18,163 bases of DNA from NCBI GenBank assembly GCA_964551645.1, contig CAZKDV010000048.1, positions 1 to 18,163 on the forward strand, in the 5' to 3' direction. Position 1 is the first letter of the stretch; every line of letters begins with the position of its first letter. The notes beneath the pieces were generated by a model. It made no database searches. It saw only the letters and a program-made list of their open reading frames with translations, and had not been told where the DNA came from. This DNA is from CAZKDV01 sp964551645. GTDB lineage: Bacteria > Bacteroidota > Bacteroidia > Bacteroidales > DTU049. Below are positions 6,835 through 13,672 of this stretch, piece after piece. A program made the position numbers and the translations under genes.

Positions 6835-7818
6835 ATGTCTAAAAAATATTTAATTATTCAGACTGCATCGCTTGGGGATGTCATTTTGTCGCTATCTTTG
6901 GCTGAGTCAATTTATGAGTTTTCTAAAGTAGTAGAAATAGATTATGTGGTGAAACCAGAATATGCGATACTTTTCAAAAATCATCTTTTTATTAAGAATG
7001 TGTATTTTTTTGACAGAAAATTAAATAAATTTAAAGAAGTATTTAGATTGTTAAAGCTAATTAGAAGTATGGATTATGATGCAGTATTTTGTGTACAGCG
7101 TTTTTTTACGGCTGGTTTGCTAACAGCATTTTCAAAAGCTAATATCCGTTCTGGTTTTAAAAAAAATCCTTTTTCGTTTTTATTTACACATTCTAGCGAA
7201 CATAGTTTAAATGGGCTTCATGAAATTGAACGAAATCATAATTTGCTTGCTTGTATTGGCATAAACAACATGGAATTGCCAAAATTGTATTGCTCGCCAG
7301 AAAATTTTGATACTATTGCTAAATATCAAAATAGTGAGTATGTAACTATTGCTCCAGCTTCTTTATGGAAAACTAAGCAGTTTCCTGAAGAAAAATGGGT
7401 TGAGTTTATAAATAAAGTATCCGAAAATATAAGTGTTTATATCACTGGAGGTGTTGAAGACATTGCTTTAGGTGAAAAAATTGTAACTTTAACATCAAAA
7501 AAAAATTGTTTTAATCTTTGTGGAAAGCTAAATATTATGGAGTCGGCAGCCTTAATGAAAGGTGCATTAATGAACTACATGAACGATAGTGCGCCTATAC
7601 ACATTGCTTCTGCCGTAAATGCAAATACAACTGCTGTGTTTTGTAGCACAATCCCTAAGTTTGGATTTAGACCACTTAGTTCAAATAGTAAAATTGTAGA
7701 GACAGATGCAAGTTTAAAGTGCAGACCTTGTGGAATACATGGAAGAGCAAGATGCCCTGAACAACATTTTAATTGTGCATATTCAATTGACATTCAGAAG
7801 TTTATTGATAGAATATAA
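6835..7818 (+). CDS. Glycosyltransferase family 9 (heptosyltransferase-like)
   Basis: A 327-residue GT-B fold protein of family GT9, the ADP-heptose:LPS heptosyltransferase family. Family features are the N-terminal Rossmann start KKYLIIQTASLGDVILSLSLAESI (the family's GDxxL pattern), and in the second half TIAPASLWKTKQFPEEKW, YITGGVEDIALGEKI, LCGKLNIMESAALMKGA and NDSAPIHIASAVNANTTAVF (sugar-nucleotide site). A Cys-rich stretch near the C-terminus (CRPCGIHGRARCPEQHFNC) is usual in Bacteroidota GT9 proteins. It probably adds a sugar to lipid A core or another surface glycan at the inner face of the membrane. Donor and acceptor are unknown, so no waa symbol is given. tsaC follows after 14 bases. 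Confidence 0.88.
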   Translation: MSKKYLIIQTASLGDVILSLSLAESIYEFSKVVEIDYVVKPEYAILFKNHLFIKNVYFFDRKLNKFKEVFRLLKLIRSMDYDAVFCVQRFFTAGLLTAFSKANIRSGFKKNPFSFLFTHSSEHSLNGLHEIERNHNLLACIGINNMELPKLYCSPENFDTIAKYQNSEYVTIAPASLWKTKQFPEEKWVEFINKVSENISVYITGGVEDIALGEKIVTLTSKKNCFNLCGKLNIMESAALMKGALMNYMNDSAPIHIASAVNANTTAVFCSTIPKFGFRPLSSNSKIVETDASLKCRPCGIHGRARCPEQHFNCAYSIDIQKFIDRI

Positions 7819-7832
7819 AAAATAACTATTAT

Positions 7833-8408
7833 ATGGTTCAAAATTTTCAAAATGATATCATTAAAGCAGTTGAGACACTTTCAAAAGGAGGAGTAATTAT
7901 TTATCCTACTGACACTATTTGGGGTTTGGGGTGCGATGCAACTAATGAAAAAGCTGCAAATAAGATTTATAAAATGAAACTTAGACATCAAAGCAAAAGC
8001 ATGATTGTGCTTGTAGATTCTATTGATAAACTTTCAAAATACTTAAAATGCGTTCCCCAAATAGCAATTAGTTTAATGGAACAAATTAGTACTCCGTTGA
8101 CAATAATTTATCCGAAAGCAAAAAATTTGGCTAAAAATGTAATCTCAAGCGATGGGAGTATTGCTATTCGTATTGTAAATGATGTATTTTGCAAAGAACT
8201 ATGCTTCAAATTTGGAAAACCAATTGTTTCTACATCTGTAAATGTTTCTGGTTTTGGAAGTCCGATTTTATATAGAGAGATTGATAATAAACTTATTGAA
8301 CAAGCTGATTATGTTGTAGAATATGGCAGAGATAGTGTTAATCAAATTAAACCTTCAACAATCATCAAGTTTAAAAATAATTGGGAATACGATATTGTTC
8401 GTGAATAA
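7833..8408 (+). CDS. tsaC: Threonylcarbamoyl-AMP synthase (Sua5/YrdC/YwlC family)
   Basis: A 191-residue YrdC-fold enzyme. It makes L-threonylcarbamoyl-AMP from threonine, bicarbonate and ATP, the first step of the t6A37 modification of ANN-decoding tRNAs. Typical motifs are IIYPTDTIWGLGCDA, KIYKMKLRHQSKSMIVLV, TPLTIIYP, SIAIRIVND and PIVSTSVNVSG. The length matches the short TsaC/YrdC form with no C-terminal Sua5 domain. It lies 14 bases after the GT9 gene and 15 bases before cca, so a tRNA modification enzyme and a tRNA-maturation-type enzyme are co-transcribed. Confidence 0.92.
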   Translation: MVQNFQNDIIKAVETLSKGGVIIYPTDTIWGLGCDATNEKAANKIYKMKLRHQSKSMIVLVDSIDKLSKYLKCVPQIAISLMEQISTPLTIIYPKAKNLAKNVISSDGSIAIRIVNDVFCKELCFKFGKPIVSTSVNVSGFGSPILYREIDNKLIEQADYVVEYGRDSVNQIKPSTIIKFKNNWEYDIVRE

Positions 8409-8423
8409 CTAAATAATTAAGGA

Positions 8424-9842
8424 ATGAATTTTTTGCAATTTATTGAGAATGACGAGGTTATAAGTAAGGTTTTGGATATTGCTACAAAATGTCAAACAAA
8501 AGTTTTTATAGTTGGGGGATATGTTCGAGATTTGATATTAGGCAAACCTTCTACTGATATTGATTTTGTTGTTGATGGAGACGGGATTGATTTTGCCCAA
8601 AATCTTATTAAAGAACTCAAACCTATTCCAAATATTTCAGTATTTAAAAACTTTGAGACAGCACATTTTAAACATAAAGGCATTATGTATGAATTTGTTA
8701 GTGCCAGAAAAGAATCATATTCTCCACAAAGTAGAAACCCCGAAGTTAGTCGTGCCACTATTGAAGAAGATATCAGACGGAGAGATTTTACTATAAATAC
8801 ACTGAGCATAAGTCTTAACGAAGAAGATTATGGTGAACTTCACGATGTTTATGATGGATTGGAACATATTCAAAATAAAATAATTAAGACCCCAATTGAG
8901 TCGGGAGCAACCTTTTTTGATGATCCATTGCGTATGATGAGGGCAATTAGATTTGCATCTCAGTTAAATTTTTCCATAGCCGACAATTGTTTTAAAGCTA
9001 TTAAAGAACAAAAAAATAGAATTAACATAATTACACCCGAAAGAATTTCAGAAGAAATTAATAAAATACTACTTTCCGAAAAACCTTCTATCGGATTGAA
9101 TTTGATGGAACAATCAGGTTTGATGGAAATTATTTTGCCCGAATTTACCGATTTAAAAGGTGTTGATAAGGTTAAGCAATATGCTCATAAAGATGTATTT
9201 TATCATACTCTTGAAGTTATTGATAATATCTCTAAAAAATCAGATAATTTATGGTTGCGTTGGGCAGCTTTATTGCACGATATTGGCAAGTCGAGAACGA
9301 AAAGATTTATTCCAAATCAAGGCTGGACTTTCCATAATCACGAATTTGTTGGTGCGAAGATGACAACACAAATATTTAAACGCTTAAAATTACCCATGAA
9401 TGAAAAACTTGATTATGTTCGTAAAATAGTGGGACTTCATCTTAGACCGATAGCTCTTGTTGAAGATAGTGTTACCGATTCAGCCCTAAGAAGATTATTG
9501 TTTGATGCTGGTGATGATATAGATGACTTAATGTTGTTGTGTGAAGCTGATATTACTTCAAAAAATGAACGAAAAATAGCAACTTACTTGAGGAATTTTG
9601 AAAAAGTTAGAGAAAAGCTATTAGAAGTTGAAGAAAAAGACAGATTGAGAAATTGGCAGCCCCCAATATCAGGTGAAGTGATTATGCAAACATTTGACAT
9701 CCAACCTTCAAAAGAAGTTGGCTTGATAAAAAATGCAATTAGAGAAGCCATTCTTGATGGAATTATTGCAAATAATTATCAAGAGGCATTTGAGTTTATG
9801 ATTACATTTGCAAAAAAAATACAGTTAGAAAAAAAGATATAG
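8424..9842 (+). CDS. cca: CCA tRNA nucleotidyltransferase / poly(A)-polymerase-type protein with HD domain
   Basis: A 472-residue class II nucleotidyltransferase. The N-terminal catalytic head holds GGYVRDLILG (31-40) and the metal-binding DID (Asp45, Asp47), then RRRDFTIN (118-125, base-binding region) and DPLRMMRAIRFASQ (167-180). A C-terminal HD phosphohydrolase domain contains LLHDIGKS (His285, Asp286) and HNHEFVGAKM (His304, His306). This architecture is standard for Bacteroidota CCA-adding enzymes, which complete or repair tRNA 3' ends. AAGGA three bases before the ATG is one of the few recognisable Shine-Dalgarno sequences in the window. Class II sequences cannot be separated by eye into CCA-adding, CC-adding, A-adding and poly(A) polymerase. 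With one copy seen, CCA addition is the default. Confidence 0.9.
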   Translation: MNFLQFIENDEVISKVLDIATKCQTKVFIVGGYVRDLILGKPSTDIDFVVDGDGIDFAQNLIKELKPIPNISVFKNFETAHFKHKGIMYEFVSARKESYSPQSRNPEVSRATIEEDIRRRDFTINTLSISLNEEDYGELHDVYDGLEHIQNKIIKTPIESGATFFDDPLRMMRAIRFASQLNFSIADNCFKAIKEQKNRINIITPERISEEINKILLSEKPSIGLNLMEQSGLMEIILPEFTDLKGVDKVKQYAHKDVFYHTLEVIDNISKKSDNLWLRWAALLHDIGKSRTKRFIPNQGWTFHNHEFVGAKMTTQIFKRLKLPMNEKLDYVRKIVGLHLRPIALVEDSVTDSALRRLLFDAGDDIDDLMLLCEADITSKNERKIATYLRNFEKVREKLLEVEEKDRLRNWQPPISGEVIMQTFDIQPSKEVGLIKNAIREAILDGIIANNYQEAFEFMITFAKKIQLEKKI

Positions 9843-9902
9843 AATATTTTTATAATGTATTTAAAACAATTGTAATTTAGTAAAAAATTAAACTTTATAG
9901 AT

Positions 9903-10469
9903 ATGTATATTTATAGATTTAGAATACAAAGTCAAGCAAATGAAGATTTTCTTTTAGATATTGAATTTAAATCAAACCAAACTTTTTTAGATTTTCATAA
10001 TGCAATTAAGGAATATTGTAATATAGTTACAAACGAGCTTGCAGTCTTCTATGTTTGCGATTCTCAGTGGAGAAAAAAGAAAGAAATTGTGTTAATGGAC
10101 ATGATGAGCTTAAATGACGAAGAAGATGTAGAAAATAAAAAAGATATTTTGTTGATGTCTGAAATTAAAATCAGCCAAATGATTGAAGAACCTCATCAAA
10201 AACTTATTTATGAATATGATTATCTGAATTTGCTTACATTTGATATCGAACTTTTAAAAATAGGAGAGGCAGTAGTTGCTAAAAAATATCCATTACTAGT
10301 TCAAAAAACAGGAGAAATAAAAATTAAGCAAATAAATTACGAAGATATAGATTTAAGTATAGACGAAGAAGATGAACACCCTATTAAAGATTCATATAAT
10401 GATGAGATAGATGTTGATTTTGATGAGTTGGAAACAGGTTTTTATTTCGAACAGGGAGACGATTTGTAA
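9903..10469 (+). CDS. Acidic IS1096-TnpR / pRiA4b ORF3-like protein
   Basis: A 188-residue protein with the start MYIYRFRIQSQANEDFLLDIEFKSNQTFLDFHNAI, which I recognise as the pRiA4b ORF3-like family (IS1096 passenger TnpR-like). Despite the name, such proteins are widespread single genes in Bacteroidota without any transposon nearby. The N-terminal half is a small alpha/beta domain ending in YEYDYLNLLTFDIELLKIGE. The C-terminal 45 residues are strongly acidic (DLSIDEEDEHP, DEIDVDFDELETG) and probably disordered. No recombinase or nuclease active site is visible. It follows cca by 60 bases in the same direction and is the last gene before the restriction-modification cassette. Function unknown; a resolvase role should not be assumed from the family name. 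Confidence 0.75.
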   Translation: MYIYRFRIQSQANEDFLLDIEFKSNQTFLDFHNAIKEYCNIVTNELAVFYVCDSQWRKKKEIVLMDMMSLNDEEDVENKKDILLMSEIKISQMIEEPHQKLIYEYDYLNLLTFDIELLKIGEAVVAKKYPLLVQKTGEIKIKQINYEDIDLSIDEEDEHPIKDSYNDEIDVDFDELETGFYFEQGDDL

Positions 10470-10627
10470 TTCGCTGTGTATTTGGATTAAATTTATTCTT
10501 TAAGTTTTAAAAAAGAATTGATATTTACGACAAAAATAAACCGCAATCTTATATCGCTTATTCAACTAATGGGTATTGCGTAATTCGGGTTAATTGTAAT
10601 TTTGCTACATAAAGGTAAAAGATCAAT
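10470..10627 (+). other. Intergenic region carrying the R-M promoter and a weak hairpin
   Basis: The 158-base gap contains no gene. Near its left end ATTCTTT (10495-10501) can pair with AAAGAAT (10512-10518). The hairpin is AT-rich with no following T-tract and is at best a weak terminator for the preceding gene. The right half holds a well-formed promoter (10576-10604), an AAAGG ribosome-binding-like sequence (10611-10615) and a GATC site (10621-10624) just before the nuclease start codon. Confidence 0.5.
10576..10604 (+). promoter_or_regulatory. Bacteroidota-type promoter of the R-M cassette
   Basis: TTG (10576-10578) is followed after 18 bases by TAATTTTG (10597-10604), an exact match to TAnnTTTG with near-ideal spacing. 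Transcription would begin around 10611, only about 15 bases before the ATG at 10628. The pair therefore has its own promoter and a very short leader, independent of the housekeeping operon upstream. Confidence 0.6.
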
Positions 10628-11728
10628 ATGGACATCGCAGGAAAAATAACAGGTATCAAATACAAAATCTTTTTAAACGATGATTTAAAACAAATTGATT
10701 TCAAAAATTTTGATATCAACGATGTTCCTGCAACTTGTTTGCTGACTAATAAAAAAACGACATTTGCTATTTCAAAATGGGTTTCTCCTAAACGAACACG
10801 CTCCTACCCTTTTGAGCGAGTTTACAATTCACTTACAACATCAAAGAAAATTACAGTTATTCCAATTATAAAAGACGAAGGAGCAAGAGGTGATAGAGAT
10901 TTTATTCAGTGGGATACCGTTTCATTAATGTCTTTACTTGATGTTTTTGTGATTTTTGCTTATTACGATAAAGCTGAAATAAATCCAAGAAACAAGCTAA
11001 AAATTACCAATCAAAAATTTAATAATGAGTATGTCATTTATAAAATCAAAGAAATTGAGGCTTATCATAGTTCGGCTTTGCATTGGAATTTGAATGAACT
11101 TAATATCAACTTTCACAACATAATTAACAAAGCAAAATCTGCTTACAAACAAATTGAGAAGAATACAAAAGTTCCATTGCATAATTTTGTAGGTATTGAC
11201 AATTTCAAAGAAAAAATCGGACAAGATGTTGAATTGTTTATGGAGTTTTCTCGAGGGAAAGCCAAAAAAGCACAAGTAAGAGAATTTGTAACACAACAAC
11301 CAAAAGAAAGTTTATCAACACTTTCAAAAGCTAAAATAACGATAACTAATTATCTTGGTGGAAAATATTTTTTCACTGTTGATGAAATAGAAATTTCAAA
11401 AGACACTATTTATCTTACTGAGGGAAAACATAGTACTAGTACCATTCTTCCGAGTAAGGATGACATCAAAGATGGTTTATTGAAAATGATTTTATATAGC
11501 AATCTTGAAGATGTTTTTGCAAACAAAAAGAAGGTAAAAAGTGTTGCTATCTTGAATTTAACTTCTTCAAAATTAAAAGGTTCTATTGATTCAAGATGTA
11601 ATAAAACCGACATTTTGGCTTTCTTCATAGAAAACAAGTTTACAAATTCACAGATTAAATTTGTAAGTAATATTTTTGAAGAAGCAAACAAAAATAAATT
11701 TATCCTTTCAATTGCTTATTCAAGATGA
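10628..11728 (+). CDS. Putative type II restriction endonuclease (PD-(D/E)XK type), family not recognised
   Basis: A 366-residue protein translated immediately ahead of a DNA adenine methyltransferase, overlapping it by four bases (ATGA at 11725). This is the usual place for a restriction nuclease. A candidate PD-(D/E)XK core lies at 245-290: Asp252 in YFFTVDEIEI, then IYLTEGKHS with Glu265-Gly-Lys267 (an ExK motif on a beta strand), followed by a helix DDIKDGLLKMILYSNLE. The N-terminal 200 residues contain a conserved-looking ITVIPIIKDEGARGDRDFIQ (75-94) and QWDTVSLMSLLDVFVIFAYYDKA, probably a structural or target-recognition part. I cannot match it to a named enzyme family such as MboI or DpnII. 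AAAGG at 10611-10615 and the promoter at 10576-10604 support the ATG at 10628. The nuclease role rests on context plus the ExK motif. Its target is unknown; GATC is suggested only indirectly. Confidence 0.65.
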   Translation: MDIAGKITGIKYKIFLNDDLKQIDFKNFDINDVPATCLLTNKKTTFAISKWVSPKRTRSYPFERVYNSLTTSKKITVIPIIKDEGARGDRDFIQWDTVSLMSLLDVFVIFAYYDKAEINPRNKLKITNQKFNNEYVIYKIKEIEAYHSSALHWNLNELNINFHNIINKAKSAYKQIEKNTKVPLHNFVGIDNFKEKIGQDVELFMEFSRGKAKKAQVREFVTQQPKESLSTLSKAKITITNYLGGKYFFTVDEIEISKDTIYLTEGKHSTSTILPSKDDIKDGLLKMILYSNLEDVFANKKKVKSVAILNLTSSKLKGSIDSRCNKTDILAFFIENKFTNSQIKFVSNIFEEANKNKFILSIAYSR

Positions 11729-12582
11729 TAAAAAGTCCGTTAAGATATCCGGGAGGCAAAAGTCGAGCAGTAAATTTAATCGCCAAATTATTGCCTGAAT
11801 TTGATGAATTTCGTGAACCATTTGTCGGTGGTGGCTCAGTTTTCATTTATGCTAAACAACGGTATCCAAGTAGGAAATTTTGGATAAACGACTTGTATTT
11901 TGAACTCTATAAATTTTGGGAAATGTCGCAAAAAGATGTAAATGCTTTGATTGGCAAAATTTATGAGTGGCGAAATCAGTTTACTATTGGTAAAGAATTA
12001 CATCAATTCTTAAATAAAAACATTGCTACATTCAACGATATAGAAAGAGCTGCCGCATTTTTTATTTATAATCGCATTACTTTTTCGGGTACAAGTTTAA
12101 GTGGAGGTTATAGCGAAGGAGCTTTTTCGGAGCGTTTTACTGAAAGCAGTATTCAGCGACTGAATAAATTTGCAGAAGTTGTAAAAGATTCAAAAATTAC
12201 AAACTTAGATTATAAAGATGTTGTGAAAAAAGAAGGACAAAATGTTTTTATTTTTCTTGACCCACCATATTACTCTGCAACAAAATCAGCTTTGTATGGT
12301 AAAAATGGAAATTTACACAAAGCATTCGACCACAAGAAATTTGCGGAAACAATGAAAGGTTGCAATCACAAATGGTTGATTACTTATGACGACTGCGACT
12401 ATATCCGAGATTTGTTTTCGTTTGCTAATATCATTCCTTGGAGCTTGACTTATGGAATGCGTAATGTAACGGAAATATCTGACCAAAAAGGGAAAGAACT
12501 TTTTATCTCAAACTATTTGGACGAAATTCCACAAACAGAACAATTACTTTTTGCATTTGATGAATTAAAACCCGAAAAGTAA
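11725..12582 (+). CDS. DNA adenine-N6 methyltransferase, D12 (Dam) class
   Basis: A 285-residue methyltransferase of the alpha group (D12 class), which transfers a methyl group from S-adenosylmethionine to adenine N6. Motif X is at the N-terminus (KSPLRYPGGKSRA, residues 3-15), motif I is EPFVGGGSVFIYA (31-43) and motif IV is the catalytic DPPYY (179-183). The target-recognition insertion lies between motifs I and IV, and the C-terminal part includes KWLITYDDC and ELFISNYL. Many members modify GATC, as Dam does, but specificity varies and cannot be read directly. The ATG overlaps the nuclease stop codon, so translation is probably coupled, and no separate promoter is seen. Unlike systems that make the methylase first or encode a controller protein, this one is ordered nuclease then methylase with no controller gene. 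It appears intact. Confidence 0.88.
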   Translation: MIKSPLRYPGGKSRAVNLIAKLLPEFDEFREPFVGGGSVFIYAKQRYPSRKFWINDLYFELYKFWEMSQKDVNALIGKIYEWRNQFTIGKELHQFLNKNIATFNDIERAAAFFIYNRITFSGTSLSGGYSEGAFSERFTESSIQRLNKFAEVVKDSKITNLDYKDVVKKEGQNVFIFLDPPYYSATKSALYGKNGNLHKAFDHKKFAETMKGCNHKWLITYDDCDYIRDLFSFANIIPWSLTYGMRNVTEISDQKGKELFISNYLDEIPQTEQLLFAFDELKPEK

Positions 12583-12619
12583 ATCAAATAATATCAATTT
12601 TGTGGGAGGGTGGCGTGCT

Positions 12620-13636
12620 TTATTCAAAAAAAGCTCTTTTTAAACTTGTAAATTTTTTGCGTTGATAAAGATAATATTCAACAATTATAATGCCTTTATA
12701 CATGTGTTTTTTAGAAAATGATAATTGCTGTTTGCGTTTGTTTTTATGCTTCCATAAAGAAAAATAAGAATGTATTTGAGCTTTAAATACAGCTTTGAAA
12801 TCACCAAAATTCCCATCAGTCAAAAATTTGAATGCAGCAAGCCAGTCAATGCACAGTCTTGCAATTAGCAATAATAACATGCTGTTTCTGGGTAGATTTT
12901 TATAAAGTAGTATATAGTTGTTTCTAAAATTGAGGTATGTTTTTTTTGAAGAACTTTTGGGTAGCGTACCTCCGCCAATGTGAAAAACAAAACTTTCGGG
13001 GACAACGCGTATTCTGTAGCCACTATTGTTTAGTCGCCAACAAAAATCAATTTCTTCCATGTGTGCAAAAAAATCATTATCCAAACCATTGATTTTGTGA
13101 TAAAGTTCTGCTCTAACCATCAAACAAGCTCCCGTAGCCCAAAATATATCTCGTGAATCGTCATATTGACCTTGATCTTCTTCATAAGTATCAAATATTC
13201 GCCCTCTGCAAAATGGAAAACCTAATACATCAATAAAACCACCACTTGCACCTGCATATTCAAATTGTGTTCGTTTGCTGTAGTCTAGTATTTTAGGCTG
13301 ACAAGCAGCGATATTTGTATTAGAATCCATTTCTTTGATAAGCGGTTCTAACCAATTGTTAGAAACTTCAATGTCAGAATTTAATAAAACATAGTATTCG
13401 GTGTCAATTTGTTTTAATGCAAGATTATATCCTTCGGCAAAGCCATAATTTTTATTATGTTCAATAAGTCTAATTTGTGGGAAATTAGATTTCATAAACT
13501 CCTGCGACCCATCGCTTGAAGCATTGTCTGCAATAATAATATTTGCACCTTTAGTCCTTTCGATAAGAATAGGTAAAAACTTTTCTAAAAAAGACTTTCC
13601 ATTCCAATTCAGTATGACAACAGCTACTCTTTGCAA
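12620..13636 (-). CDS. Glycosyltransferase family 2 (rhamnosyltransferase-like)
   Basis: A 338-residue GT-A fold enzyme of family GT2, similar in layout to WbbL-type rhamnosyltransferases. Motifs are VAVVILNWNGKSFLEKFLP at the N-terminus, ADNASSDGS (36-44), LNSDIE (85-90, nucleotide-sugar and metal site) and HMEEIDFCWRLNN (about 192-204, catalytic-base region). A hydrophobic stretch near 255-275 probably anchors it to the inner membrane. The start is a TTG at 13636: an in-frame TAA lies just two codons upstream and MQRVAVVILNWNG is the usual family beginning, so no ATG is available. It ends 37 bases from the convergent methyltransferase stop. It lies 36 bases downstream of the phosphohexomutase gene, so one transcript may supply both activated sugar and transferase. 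Target glycan unknown. Confidence 0.88.
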   Translation of the reverse strand: MQRVAVVILNWNGKSFLEKFLPILIERTKGANIIIADNASSDGSQEFMKSNFPQIRLIEHNKNYGFAEGYNLALKQIDTEYYVLLNSDIEVSNNWLEPLIKEMDSNTNIAACQPKILDYSKRTQFEYAGASGGFIDVLGFPFCRGRIFDTYEEDQGQYDDSRDIFWATGACLMVRAELYHKINGLDNDFFAHMEEIDFCWRLNNSGYRIRVVPESFVFHIGGGTLPKSSSKKTYLNFRNNYILLYKNLPRNSMLLLLIARLCIDWLAAFKFLTDGNFGDFKAVFKAQIHSYFSLWKHKNKRKQQLSFSKKHMYKGIIIVEYYLYQRKKFTSLKRAFFE

Positions 13637-13672
13637 AATTTATATTATTAAATGTTTTTGAATTAGTTTTTG

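Noticed and set aside
9903..10469. Mobile element suggested by the TnpR-like name
   Set aside because: No transposase, terminal inverted repeats or target duplications were seen. The family occurs as a stand-alone chromosomal gene.
12602..12618. G-rich run as a G-quadruplex
   Set aside because: Fewer than four usable G-tracts are present in the stretch.
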